NCBI GenBank assembly: GCA_017510525.1
Contig: JAFWNC010000001.1
Coordinates: forward strand, 1 to 46,797
Reading direction: 5' to 3'
From: Clostridia bacterium
GTDB taxonomy: Bacteria; Bacillota; Clostridia; TANB77; CAG-508
DNA: 46,797 bases
Part shown: piece by piece, positions 38,377 through 46,724 of the stretch
How positions within the stretch are numbered: the first letter of the stretch is position 1
Layout of the letters: each line of letters starts with the position of its first letter
Program-made: the position numbers and the translations under genes
The notes under the pieces: model-generated
The model's database searches: none
Seen by the model: only the letters and a program-made list of their open reading frames with translations
What the model was told of the DNA's origin: nothing

Positions 38377-39330
38377 ATGAAGATTGTTTTTATGGGTACT
38401 CCTGATTTTGCTAAGGAGTCTTTAGAGGGATTGGTAGAGGCTGGATATGATGTTGCTGCTGTTGTTACAAATCCTGATAAGCCAAAGGGGAGAGGAATGA
38501 AAATGATTTTTTCTCCTGTTAAGGAATATGCAGTTTCTAAAGGTTTGGAGGTTTTACAACCAGTAAAAGTTAGAAACAATGAAGAGTTTATAGATAGGAT
38601 TAAAAGCTATAATCCTGATGTAATATGTGTTGTAGCTTATGGAAAAATTATTCCTAAAGAGATTTTAGATATTCCAAAGTTCGGATGTATTAATGTTCAT
38701 GGTTCACTTCTTCCTAAATATAGAGGAGCTGCTCCTATTCAATGGGCTGTTTTAAATGGTGAAAAGATAACTGGTATTACTACAATGTTTATGGATATTG
38801 GAATGGATACTGGTGATATGATTTTGAAAGAAGAAGTTGAAATTGGTGAAAATGAAACTACAGGGGAATTATGGAATAGGTTATCTAAAATAGGTTCTGA
38901 TTTACTTGTAAAAACTATTGGTTTGATTGAAAATGGAAATGTTCCAAGAGAAAAACAAGATGAATCTGAAGCTACTTATGCACCAATGCTTTCAAAAGAG
39001 ATAGGAAAAATTAATTGGGATGAGTTTACTAGTGAAAAAATAAAAAATCTTGTAAGAGGCTTAAATCCAATAATGGGTGCTTATACATTTTTAGATGAAA
39101 AAAAATTAAAAATTTGGGAAATAGAAAACTGTAGGGGCAAGGCTTGCCCTTGCCCACCAAATGTTAAACCTGGTGCAGTAATAGAATCAAACGAAAAAAC
39201 AGGTTTATATATAAAAACAGTTGATGGTATAATTTCTATAATTGAGATCCAAGCTGAAAATTCAAAGAGAATGAATATTAAGGATTATTTAAGAGGAAAT
39301 AAAATTGAAGTTGGAAAAGTACTAAAGTAA
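38377..39330 (+). CDS. fmt: Methionyl-tRNA formyltransferase
   Basis: Formylates initiator Met-tRNA. The 317-residue protein has IVFMGTPDFAKESL at the start, VHGSLLPKYRGAAPIQWAVLNG near residue 107 with the catalytic Asn/His/Asp set, and MDIGMDTGDM. The C-terminal domain carries an odd in-frame segment, NCRGKACPCPPN near residues 252-263, encoded by a GC-rich palindrome that looks inserted. Ribosome-binding site AAGGAGG. Confidence 0.96.
   Translation: MKIVFMGTPDFAKESLEGLVEAGYDVAAVVTNPDKPKGRGMKMIFSPVKEYAVSKGLEVLQPVKVRNNEEFIDRIKSYNPDVICVVAYGKIIPKEILDIPKFGCINVHGSLLPKYRGAAPIQWAVLNGEKITGITTMFMDIGMDTGDMILKEEVEIGENETTGELWNRLSKIGSDLLVKTIGLIENGNVPREKQDESEATYAPMLSKEIGKINWDEFTSEKIKNLVRGLNPIMGAYTFLDEKKLKIWEIENCRGKACPCPPNVKPGAVIESNEKTGLYIKTVDGIISIIEIQAENSKRMNIKDYLRGNKIEVGKVLK
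39131..39156 (+). repeat. GTAGGGG-type palindrome inside fmt
   Basis: GGGCAAGG (39135-39142) and CCTTGCCC (39148-39155) form a perfect stem within the coding frame, starting GTAGGGG as in the intergenic palindromes at 15266 and 28862. It encodes Cys- and Pro-rich residues foreign to the gene and keeps the frame. Confidence 0.7.
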
Positions 39331-39391
39331 TGTTGACTTTTATTATTATTATATGTAATATTTAATTGAAAACTAAAGAGGAGAAAGAAAA

Positions 39392-40471
39392 GTGTTGTTT
39401 TTTTTTGAGTTTAGAAGTGATAAGGGTATAACTTTAATTGCTCTTGTTATAACAATTATTGTGCTTTTAATTTTAGCTAGTATTACTATTGTGATGATTG
39501 TTGGTGAAAATGGAATATTAAGTAGAACTAATGAAGCAAAACAATCAATGTCAGATGCAGAAGATTTGGAAAAAATTAAAATAGCAACAACAGGTAGTTA
39601 TGATGAAAATGGGGTAAATACAGTATTGCTATCAAAAAATTTAAGTCAAATAAACGGATTAACTAATAATGAAAATGCAGTAATACTTGAAAACACTGAA
39701 ATATCATTACCATTGGTGGTTAAATTAAATGAAAATAAGTATTTAATTCATCAAGATGGAGAGGTTACCAAATTTTATGAACAGTATTCACAAGATGGAT
39801 TAGTATTACATCTAGATGGAATAAACAATACTAGAAATGGACATAGTTCAAATACAACAACATGGGAAGATTTAAGCGGGAATAATAATGATTTTATAAA
39901 ACGTGATATAGCTTCTGATCCAATATGGAGCGAAAATAGTTATGTCGGTGATAATACTAATAGAGCGTTAATATTAAGGAGTGCAATCTTGGCTGGTTCA
40001 GCAGAATGTACAGTAGAAGTTTGTTATGACGTTCCTATTATAAAAAATTATTATTGGATATTTCAAAGTAGACAAAGTAATTATGGAGCAAATGGGTTTC
40101 AATTTGTTGTTGAAAATATAGGAAGAAACATACATACTTTTGTGAATTATACTACATATCATCATTTAGCAAATAGTATAAACGAAAAATCTTTAAATAA
40201 AAAAACAATGGCATTTACATTAGATAATAAACAAATTACTTTTTCTGATAATGCAAGTTTTTATTCTGAAGATTCAAAAGAAGGAATAATAGAATCAATA
40301 ATGAATAGAAATTGTTATACAATAGGAAGTGCTTATCCATGGAGAGAAGATAATAAGCCAATTAATTTTATAGGAAATATATATTCAATAAGAGTATATA
40401 ATAGAAAACTAACAGAAAGTGAATTAGAAAATAATTATTTAGTAGATAAAGTTAGATTTAATATGCAATAA
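39392..40471 (+). CDS. Prepilin-like protein with LamG/concanavalin-like domain
   Basis: The 359-residue protein starts GTG behind AGAGGAG. The N-terminus has the type IV prepilin pattern: charged leader, G|ITLIALVITIIVLLILASITI helix (residues 13-36), with the cleavage-site Gly near residue 13 and Ala in place of the usual Glu5. From about residue 130 a LamG-like beta sandwich follows (DGLVLHLDGINNTRNG, FIGNIYSIRVYNRKLTESE). Similar proteins in Clostridia are surface pseudopilins with adhesive domains. No pilus assembly gene lies here. Confidence 0.75.
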   Translation: MLFFFEFRSDKGITLIALVITIIVLLILASITIVMIVGENGILSRTNEAKQSMSDAEDLEKIKIATTGSYDENGVNTVLLSKNLSQINGLTNNENAVILENTEISLPLVVKLNENKYLIHQDGEVTKFYEQYSQDGLVLHLDGINNTRNGHSSNTTTWEDLSGNNNDFIKRDIASDPIWSENSYVGDNTNRALILRSAILAGSAECTVEVCYDVPIIKNYYWIFQSRQSNYGANGFQFVVENIGRNIHTFVNYTTYHHLANSINEKSLNKKTMAFTLDNKQITFSDNASFYSEDSKEGIIESIMNRNCYTIGSAYPWREDNKPINFIGNIYSIRVYNRKLTESELENNYLVDKVRFNMQ

Positions 40472-40484
40472 TTTTTAAGATGTT

Positions 40485-40511
40485 GGGGCGGCAATTGATC
40501 GTCCATTTTTT
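40485..40511 (+). terminator. Rho-independent terminator after the prepilin-like gene
   Basis: GGGCG and CGTCC (G-U pair) flank a loop with AATTG and run into six T. It resembles the terminator at 28815. Confidence 0.65.
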
Positions 40512-40524
40512 ATGTAGAAAAGTA

Positions 40525-40553
40525 TTGAATTATTTAGTTTTTATTGGTATAAT
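40525..40553 (+). promoter_or_regulatory. Sigma-A promoter of the asp23-nusB-xse operon
   Basis: TTGAAT at 40525-40530 and TATAAT at 40548-40553 are separated by 17 bases. Confidence 0.7.
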
Positions 40554-40586
40554 TTTATAAATTCAAAAGATGTGGAGGGTTACCTT

Positions 40587-41003
40587 ATGGAGAATGAGAA
40601 TAATGATAACAAAGATTTAGAAGTTGTTGAAGAGGTTGGTCTTCAGAATAGTGAAGGTATTAGAATTGCTAATGATGTTATTGCTGTTATTGCTGGAAAA
40701 GCTGCTACTGAGGTTCCTGGAGTTTTCGGAATGGCTGGTGGACTTGGAATTTCTGAAGTTTTTGGCAAAAAGAATATGTCTAAAGGAATTAAAGTTGAAG
40801 CTGGAGAAAAAGAAACTAGAATTGATGTTCATATAATTGTTGATTATGGAGTTAGAATTCCTGATATTGCTTTTGAAATTCAAAATAGAGTAAAAAAAGC
40901 TGTTGAAACAATGACTGGGTTAACTGTTGTTGAGGTTAATGTTCATGTTCAAGGCGTAAATGTTATAGATGAAAAAGCACAAAAAATAGATTATATAGAT
41001 TAG
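40587..41003 (+). CDS. Asp23/Gls24 family envelope stress protein
   Basis: The 138-residue protein matches Asp23/Gls24 (YqhY-like): IRIANDVIAVIAGKAATEVPGVFGMAGG and VDVHIIVDYG..IPDIAFEIQNRVKKAVETMTGLTVVEVNVHVQGV. Asp23 is tethered to the membrane by AmaP, encoded next. The start at 40587 follows GGAGGG. Confidence 0.94.
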   Translation: MENENNDNKDLEVVEEVGLQNSEGIRIANDVIAVIAGKAATEVPGVFGMAGGLGISEVFGKKNMSKGIKVEAGEKETRIDVHIIVDYGVRIPDIAFEIQNRVKKAVETMTGLTVVEVNVHVQGVNVIDEKAQKIDYID

Positions 41004-41021
41004 TAGAGAAGAGGTATACGA

Positions 41022-41552
41022 ATGAAATTTTTAGATAGAATGAATTTAAAAATATTTTCAGTAATAATGGTTATATTATCTATTATTACATTGTTTTTTG
41101 CTTTTGATATTATTAATGATTTTGAGTTTTTAAGCTTTTTAAAAGATGATAATTGTAAATACATTGTATTAGTAGTTTCTATATTTTTGATTATTGCTGG
41201 AATTAAAAGCTTATTTTTCTCAGATAGTAAAGAAGATATTTCAGATGGCGTTTTATTAGAAAACCCAAATGGAAAACTATATATTACTAAAGAATCTATA
41301 ATTAGTATGATAGAAGCTGATGTTAAATCATATAGTGAAGTATTAAATCAAAATGTAAAAATTGGATTTAATGAAGAAAAAGATTTATTTGTTGAATTAG
41401 AATTAGTGGTTGAGAAAGAGAAGAGCATAAAAGACTTATCATCTAGATTACAGAGTTCAATAAAAACAGCTGTTAAGAAATCTTCTGATATAGATATAAA
41501 AAACATTGATATTAAGATAAAAAATATTCAAGATGAAGGAATAAAAAAATAG
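41022..41552 (+). CDS. amaP: Alkaline shock response membrane anchor AmaP
   Basis: The 176-residue protein has two N-terminal membrane helices (about 10-30 and 46-66) and a C-terminal soluble part with NGKLYITKESIISMIEADVKSYSEVLNQNVKI, as in AmaP. It anchors Asp23-type proteins at the membrane. It follows the Asp23 gene by 18 bp. Confidence 0.88.
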   Translation: MKFLDRMNLKIFSVIMVILSIITLFFAFDIINDFEFLSFLKDDNCKYIVLVVSIFLIIAGIKSLFFSDSKEDISDGVLLENPNGKLYITKESIISMIEADVKSYSEVLNQNVKIGFNEEKDLFVELELVVEKEKSIKDLSSRLQSSIKTAVKKSSDIDIKNIDIKIKNIQDEGIKK

Positions 41553-41570
41553 TTTTGGGAGGTTTTTCCA

Positions 41571-41774
41571 ATGGAAGAAATAGTTGAATTTATTAAAAAG
41601 TACAAATATCCAATAATAGGTGGAATAATAGCATTATTACTTTTAGTAACAGATTTATTTCAAGTTTTAAAAGTAATTGTTGTTATAGCTTTAGGTATTT
41701 ACTTAGGTTTTTATGTTCAAAAAAATAAAGAAACAATTAAAGAAAAATTAAGAAAATTAATAGACAAAATGTAA
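41571..41774 (+). CDS. DUF2273 family small membrane protein
   Basis: The 67-residue protein has two short hydrophobic helices (PIIGGIIALLLLVTDLFQVLKVIVVIALGIYLG) and a charged tail. DUF2273 proteins lie with Asp23 and AmaP in many Firmicutes. The function is not known. GGAGG site upstream. Confidence 0.88.
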   Translation: MEEIVEFIKKYKYPIIGGIIALLLLVTDLFQVLKVIVVIALGIYLGFYVQKNKETIKEKLRKLIDKM

Positions 41775-41786
41775 AAGGAGTAAAAA

Positions 41787-42185
41787 ATGAATCGTTCATT
41801 ATCTAGAGATTTCGCGTTTAAATTATTATATGAAAGAGAAATCCAAAAATCAGATGCAAATGAAGAATTAGAAATTTTTATTGAAAATAATGAAATTAAA
41901 AGTGAAAACACAATTGAGTATCTAAAAGATGTTTTAAATGGTGTTCAAGAACATCAAGATGAAATAAATCAATTAATTTCTAATAATTTAAAAAAAGATT
42001 GGGATATATCTAGAATTTCTAAAATTAATTTAGCAATTTTAAAATTGGCTATTTATGAAATAAAATTTACAGATATACCTTTTAAGGTTGCTATTAATGA
42101 AGCTGTTGAGCTTGCTAAGAAATATGGTGATGACAATGCTTCTACTTTTATTAATGGAGTTTTAGCTAGTGTTGTTAAAGAATAA
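41787..42185 (+). CDS. nusB: Transcription antitermination factor NusB
   Basis: NusB forms part of the rRNA antitermination complex. The 132-residue all-helical protein has [17 protein letters not shown] at the start and [50 protein letters not shown] at the end. Site AAAGGAG; 12 bp after the DUF2273 gene. Confidence 0.97.
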   Translation: MNRSLSRDFAFKLLYEREIQKSDANEELEIFIENNEIKSENTIEYLKDVLNGVQEHQDEINQLISNNLKKDWDISRISKINLAILKLAIYEIKFTDIPFKVAINEAVELAKKYGDDNASTFINGVLASVVKE

Positions 42186-42202
42186 ATAAGGAGCAATTCA
42201 TA

Positions 42203-43390
42203 ATGAAAATTGAACCAATTACTGTATCACAACTTAATAAATATGTAAAAGATAAAGTAGCTGAAGACGAGTATTTAAACAATGTATTTGTCAAAGGAGA
42301 AATATCAAATTTTAAGCATCATTATACAGGTCATATGTATTTTACGCTTAAAGATGAAAAATCTCTTATAAAATGTATTATGTTTAAATCTCAAACAGCT
42401 ACTTTAAATTTTGTCCCAAAAGATGGCATGAAAGTTAATGTTTTAGGTACAGTTTCAGTTTTTGAGAGAGATGGAGTTTATCAGATTTATTGTAAGGCAA
42501 TGCAAGAAGATGGTGTTGGTGATTTATATACTAAATACCAGGAACTTAAGAAAAAACTTGAGCTTGAAGGGTTATTTGATGAAAAATACAAAAAGAAAAT
42601 TCCATTTATGCCTGAAAAAATAGGAGTATTAACTTCTAAGACTGGTTCTGTTATTAGAGATATTATTAATGTTTCTACTCGTAGAAATCCAAATGTTTAT
42701 TTAAGACTTTATCCTGTTCCTGTTCAAGGAGAAGGTGCTGGTGAGAGAATTGCTGATGCGATAAAGTTTATGAATAAAAATAAATTAGCTGATGTTATTA
42801 TTTTAGCTAGAGGTGGTGGATCTTTAGAGGATTTATGGCCTTTTAATGAGGAGGTTGTTGCTAGGGCAATTTTTGAATCTAAGATACCAATTATTTCTGC
42901 AGTTGGTCATGAGACTGATTTTTCAATTTCTGATTTTGTTGCAGATCTAAGAGCTCCAACTCCTTCAGCTGCAGCAGAATTGGCTGTTACAGATGTATAT
43001 GAATTAAAGAATAAGTTGTTTAATTATGAAAATAGGTTTAGAATTATTCTAAAGAAAAAACTTGAAATTATGAAGATGCGTTTTGAGAAATGTATGAATT
43101 CAAGATTTTTTAAAGAGCCTATGAGTTTAACAAATGATGCATCAGTAAAACTAGATAATGGTGTTAAACGATTAGAAAACAGTATAAAAGCTAAAATTAA
43201 AGATTATAAAATTAGAGCTGTTGAAACTATGACTAAAATAGATATGATGAGTCCTTTAAAGACTCTTTCTAGGGGATATTGTTTGGTAGAAAATGAGAAT
43301 GGAATAATAAAATCAAGCAAAAAACTAAAAAAGGATATGATTATTAATATTAAATTTGAAGATGGAAATACAGATGCTAAAATTATTTAG
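42203..43390 (+). CDS. xseA: Exodeoxyribonuclease VII large subunit
   Basis: The 395-residue protein has the N-terminal OB-fold (ITVSQLNKYVKDKV, NVFVKGEISNFKHHYTGHMYFTLKD) and catalytic part (GVLTSKTGSVIRDIINVSTRRNP, VIILARGGGSLEDLWPFNEE, SAVGHETDFSISDFVADLRAPTPSAAAE). It forms exonuclease VII with XseB. A small gene lies between xseA and xseB. Confidence 0.97.
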   Translation: MKIEPITVSQLNKYVKDKVAEDEYLNNVFVKGEISNFKHHYTGHMYFTLKDEKSLIKCIMFKSQTATLNFVPKDGMKVNVLGTVSVFERDGVYQIYCKAMQEDGVGDLYTKYQELKKKLELEGLFDEKYKKKIPFMPEKIGVLTSKTGSVIRDIINVSTRRNPNVYLRLYPVPVQGEGAGERIADAIKFMNKNKLADVIILARGGGSLEDLWPFNEEVVARAIFESKIPIISAVGHETDFSISDFVADLRAPTPSAAAELAVTDVYELKNKLFNYENRFRIILKKKLEIMKMRFEKCMNSRFFKEPMSLTNDASVKLDNGVKRLENSIKAKIKDYKIRAVETMTKIDMMSPLKTLSRGYCLVENENGIIKSSKKLKKDMIINIKFEDGNTDAKII

Positions 43391-43402
43391 GAGATTAGAA
43401 AT

Positions 43403-43573
43403 ATGAATAAATATAAAATTTTAAAAGCTGTTCCAATTGTTGCTGTAATAGCTATAGTTCTTACATTTATGTTATTAATTAGTATGCAATCTAAAATTAA
43501 TAAAAAAACACAAAATGATTTAGAAAAAAAGAAAAATAACACAAATTCTGTAAATACAGTTAAATCAAATTAG
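43403..43573 (+). CDS. Small single-helix membrane protein between xseA and xseB
   Basis: A 56-residue frame (ATG 43403, TAG 43571-43573) opens behind an AGGAG that overlaps the xseA stop. It has one hydrophobic helix, IVAVIAIVLTFMLLISM, then a charged Lys/Asn-rich tail. Its tight fit between xseA and xseB, with its own site, makes a real gene likely. I do not recognise it. Confidence 0.65.
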   Translation: MNKYKILKAVPIVAVIAIVLTFMLLISMQSKINKKTQNDLEKKKNNTNSVNTVKSN

Positions 43574-43583
43574 GAGGATAATT

Positions 43584-43808
43584 ATGAAAGAAAAGGGATT
43601 TGAGGAATTATTGACTGAGTTAGAAGAAATTGCTACAAAGCTTGAAAAAGATGATTTAACATTAGATGAGTCAATAAAACAATTTGAAAATGGAATGAAA
43701 ATTGCTAAAGTTTGTAATGAAAAGCTTGAAGAAACAGAGAAAAGGATACATATTATTTTAGAAGACGGTGGAGAGATTTCTGAAGAGAAATTTGAGGTTG
43801 AGGAGTAA
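43584..43808 (+). CDS. xseB: Exodeoxyribonuclease VII small subunit
   Basis: The 74-residue helical protein matches XseB: FEELLTELEEIATKLEKDDLTLDESIKQFENGMKIAKVCNEKLEE. It partners XseA. Site TAGGAGG; the stop is 2 bp before the next gene. Confidence 0.96.
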   Translation: MKEKGFEELLTELEEIATKLEKDDLTLDESIKQFENGMKIAKVCNEKLEETEKRIHIILEDGGEISEEKFEVEE

Positions 43809-43810
43809 AG

Positions 43811-44245
43811 ATGTTTTGGCAAATTATTCAAAATAAGGGTATATATGTTTCTGTTTTATTATGGCTTTTTATACAAATTTTTAAATTTTTATTTGATTTA
43901 ATAAAAACTAGAAAGTTTAATTTTAAAAGATTACTAGGTGCAGGCGGAATGCCAAGTTCTCATTCTGCAATAGTTTGTGCTGTTACAATGTTTGTTGGAA
44001 GAGATTATGGATTTGATTCTAGTATTTTTGCTATGTCATTTGTTTTTTCTTTGGTTGTTATGTATGATGCTGCTGGAATAAGGAGAGCTGCTGGAAAACA
44101 AGCTAAAATGCTTAATAAATTAATTGAAACGCCAGGGTTAAAGATGAATGAGGTCCAAGAAAAATTGGTGGAGGTATTAGGACATACACCAGTACAGGTT
44201 TTTGTTGGTGCTATAATTGGTATTGTTGTAGGTTTAGTATTTTAA
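43811..44245 (+). CDS. Divergent PAP2 family membrane protein
   Basis: The 144-residue protein has about four membrane helices and the PAP2-like motifs GAGGMPSSHSAIVCAV near residue 44 and YDAAGIRRAAGKQAKMLN near residue 79. This group (DUF212, YuiD) has phosphatase-like signature residues; its substrate is unknown. It sits directly after xseB. Confidence 0.92.
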   Translation: MFWQIIQNKGIYVSVLLWLFIQIFKFLFDLIKTRKFNFKRLLGAGGMPSSHSAIVCAVTMFVGRDYGFDSSIFAMSFVFSLVVMYDAAGIRRAAGKQAKMLNKLIETPGLKMNEVQEKLVEVLGHTPVQVFVGAIIGIVVGLVF

Positions 44246-44266
44246 ATAAATAAAGGAGGTATAATT

Positions 44267-45925
44267 ATGAAGGATATTGAAATAGCAAGGAGTATTGTCC
44301 CTGGAAAAATTATTAATATAGCGAAAGATAATGGAATTGATGAAGAGTATATTGAATGTTATGGAAATTATAAAGCGAAGGTATCGAGCAATATTTATAA
44401 TAAAATAAAAGATAATAAAAATGGAAAACTAATTCTAGTTACTGCTATTAATCCAACTCCTTTAGGCGAGGGAAAAACTACAGTTTCAATAGGTTTACAT
44501 GATGCATTAAAGAAAATAGGTAAGAAATCATTGGCTGTTTTAAGAGAACCTTCTATGGGGCCTGTATTTGGAATGAAAGGTGGAGCTACTGGTGGTGGAC
44601 ATGCTCAAATAATTCCTATGGAAGATATCAATTTACACTTTACAGGTGATATACATGCAATTACATCTGCTAATAATCTATTATCAGCGATGATAGATAA
44701 TCATATTTATCAAGGAAATGAGCTTGGTATTAAAAGAGTTATTTGGAGAAGATGTTTAGATGTTAATGATAGAGCTTTACGTGGAATAGAGATTGGAAAA
44801 TCTAGGGAAAAAGGAATGAATCCTCGTGAAGATGTTTTTGATATTACAGCTGCTTCTGAAATTATGGCTATTCTTTGTTTAGCAGAAGATATGGATGATT
44901 TAAAGAGAAGATTGGGTAATATTTTAATTGGTTATAATGAAAGTGATGAACCAGTTTTTGCTAAACAAATTAAGGCTGAAGGTGCTATGACAGTTTTATT
45001 AAAAGATGCTATGAAACCTAATTTAGTACAGACTTTAGAACATAATTTGGTTATGATACATGGTGGACCTTTTGCTAATATTGCTCATGGATGCAATAGT
45101 ATTGTTGCTACAAAAATGGGATTAAAACTTGCTGATTATATTATTACAGAAGCTGGATTTGGTGCAGATTTAGGAGCTGAGAAATTTTTAGATATTAAGT
45201 GTAGAAAAGCAGGTTTAAAACCAGACGCTGTTTGTGTTGTTGCTACAATTAAAGCACTTAAATATCATGGTGGACAAGATATTAAAACAATTACTGATGA
45301 AAATTTAGTAGCACTTAAAAATGGAATGCATAATTTAATTCAACATGTTGAGAACTTGAGAAAATATGGTGTTAATGTAATTGTTGGAATTAATAAATAC
45401 ATTACTGATACTGATAAAGAAATAGAATTATTACAAGATACATTAAAGGAAAAAAATATTCCAATGAGTCTTGTTGAAGCTTGGGAAAAAGGTGGAGAAG
45501 GTGCAATAGATCTTGCAGAAAAAATTGCCCAATTAGTTGAGAAAGATTATGATTTTAAATTTATTTATGATTTAGAAGATTCAATTGAAAATAAAGTTGA
45601 GAAAGTTGCCAAGGAAATATATGGAGCAGATGGTGTTGAATTTTCAGATGCTGCCAAAAGAGAAATTGAGAATATTAAGAGAATTGGAAAAGGTAATTAT
45701 CCAGTTTGTATTGCTAAAACTCAGTATTCATTCTCTGATGATCCTAAAAATTTAGAATGTAAAGATCCTTTTAAAATTACTGTTAAAGAAATTATTCTAA
45801 AAAATGGTGCTGAATTTGTTGTTGCTATTACAGGAAAAATATTTACTATGCCAGGTTTGCCTAAAAAACCGGCTGCAGAGGGAATTGATTTAGATGAAAA
45901 TGGAGATATTGTAGGAATTTTTTAA
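44267..45925 (+). CDS. fhs: Formate-tetrahydrofolate ligase
   Basis: Makes 10-formyltetrahydrofolate from formate, THF and ATP. The 552-residue protein has the P-loop TPLGEGKTTVSIGL near residue 65, the EPSMGPVFGMKGGATGGGHAQIIPMEDINLHFTGD block near residue 97, and ANIAHGCNS near residue 274, all typical. It supplies the formyl donor used by fmt upstream, as well as purine synthesis. Site AAAGGAGG. Confidence 0.97.
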   Translation: MKDIEIARSIVPGKIINIAKDNGIDEEYIECYGNYKAKVSSNIYNKIKDNKNGKLILVTAINPTPLGEGKTTVSIGLHDALKKIGKKSLAVLREPSMGPVFGMKGGATGGGHAQIIPMEDINLHFTGDIHAITSANNLLSAMIDNHIYQGNELGIKRVIWRRCLDVNDRALRGIEIGKSREKGMNPREDVFDITAASEIMAILCLAEDMDDLKRRLGNILIGYNESDEPVFAKQIKAEGAMTVLLKDAMKPNLVQTLEHNLVMIHGGPFANIAHGCNSIVATKMGLKLADYIITEAGFGADLGAEKFLDIKCRKAGLKPDAVCVVATIKALKYHGGQDIKTITDENLVALKNGMHNLIQHVENLRKYGVNVIVGINKYITDTDKEIELLQDTLKEKNIPMSLVEAWEKGGEGAIDLAEKIAQLVEKDYDFKFIYDLEDSIENKVEKVAKEIYGADGVEFSDAAKREIENIKRIGKGNYPVCIAKTQYSFSDDPKNLECKDPFKITVKEIILKNGAEFVVAITGKIFTMPGLPKKPAAEGIDLDENGDIVGIF

Positions 45926-45975
45926 TGAGATGAGCGAACTTGGGGACGACCATTGAAAGTTCAAAAAAATTGTAT

Positions 45976-46032
45976 AAAAAACCTCTTTTAGGAAAAAATA
46001 CTAAAAATATATTTTCCTATGGGAGGTTTTTT
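45976..46032 (+). promoter_or_regulatory. Long hairpin that ends fhs and hides the sleB ribosome-binding site
   Basis: The outer arms AAAAAACCTC (45976-45985) and GAGGTTTTTT (46023-46032) are perfect; an inner stem AGGAAAA/TTTTCCT (45990-45996 with 46012-46018) closes further. The 3' arm holds the GGGAGG site of sleB and ends in T, so it may act both as terminator of fhs and as a lid on sleB translation. Confidence 0.6.
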
Positions 46033-46716
46033 GTGAGATTTGGAAAGAAAATTATAATTATATTAATTTTGTTCTTGGCGGTTTGTTTTGTTTTTTTTAT
46101 AGTTAATAAATCTAATAAAGTTGAGGCTTTATCTAAATATGGTTCTAGAGGAACAGAGGTCAGTAAAATTCAAGAAAAGCTTAAAAGATGGGGCTATTAT
46201 AATGGAACAGTTGATGGGATTTATGGAAGCCAGACTGTTGCTGCTGTTAAGAGTTTTCAGAAGAAAAATGGTTTAGTGGTTGATGGAATTGCTGGTTCAA
46301 GAACACTTGCTGCAATGGGAATTACATCATCTTCTTCATCTGGTTCAAGCAGTAATTCAGGCAACAGTAATGATGTGAATTTACTAAGTCATTTGGTTTA
46401 TGCTGAAGCAAGAGGTGAACCTTATACAGGACAGGTTGCTGTTGCAGCTGTAGTTTTAAATAGAGTAAAAAGTTCATCTTTTCCAAATACTGTTGCTGGT
46501 GTTATTTATCAGAGAGGTGCTTTTGATGCTGTTGGGGACGGACAGATTAATATGAGCCCTGATTCGACTGCTACAAAGGCTGCTAAAGATGCTGTAAATG
46601 GATGGGATCCAAGTTATGGAAGTATTTATTATTTTAATCCTGCTACTGCCACCAGTAAGTGGATTTGGTCAAGACCTCAGGTTGTGACAATTGGAAAGCA
46701 TATTTTTTGTAAATAA
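46033..46716 (+). CDS. sleB: Spore cortex-lytic enzyme SleB-like
   Basis: SleB cuts the spore cortex at germination. The 227-residue protein, from GTG 46033 behind GGGAGG, has a signal anchor (about 5-25), a peptidoglycan-binding repeat (GSRGTEVSKIQEKLKRWGYYNGTVDGIYGSQT) and a cell-wall hydrolase domain, LLSHLVYAEARGEPYTGQVAVAAVVLNRV with the catalytic Glu in YAEARGE, ending near the C-terminus. A longer frame from TTG 45940 has no site. Monocistronic by hairpin context. Confidence 0.93.
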   Translation: MRFGKKIIIILILFLAVCFVFFIVNKSNKVEALSKYGSRGTEVSKIQEKLKRWGYYNGTVDGIYGSQTVAAVKSFQKKNGLVVDGIAGSRTLAAMGITSSSSSGSSSNSGNSNDVNLLSHLVYAEARGEPYTGQVAVAAVVLNRVKSSSFPNTVAGVIYQRGAFDAVGDGQINMSPDSTATKAAKDAVNGWDPSYGSIYYFNPATATSKWIWSRPQVVTIGKHIFCK

Positions 46717-46724
46717 GCTATGTG

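Noticed and set aside
43565..43831. Minus-strand frame over xseB
   Set aside because: Shadow of xseB; no site.
45940..46032. TTG start for sleB
   Set aside because: It would translate the hairpin and lacks a site; GTG 46033 has GGGAGG.
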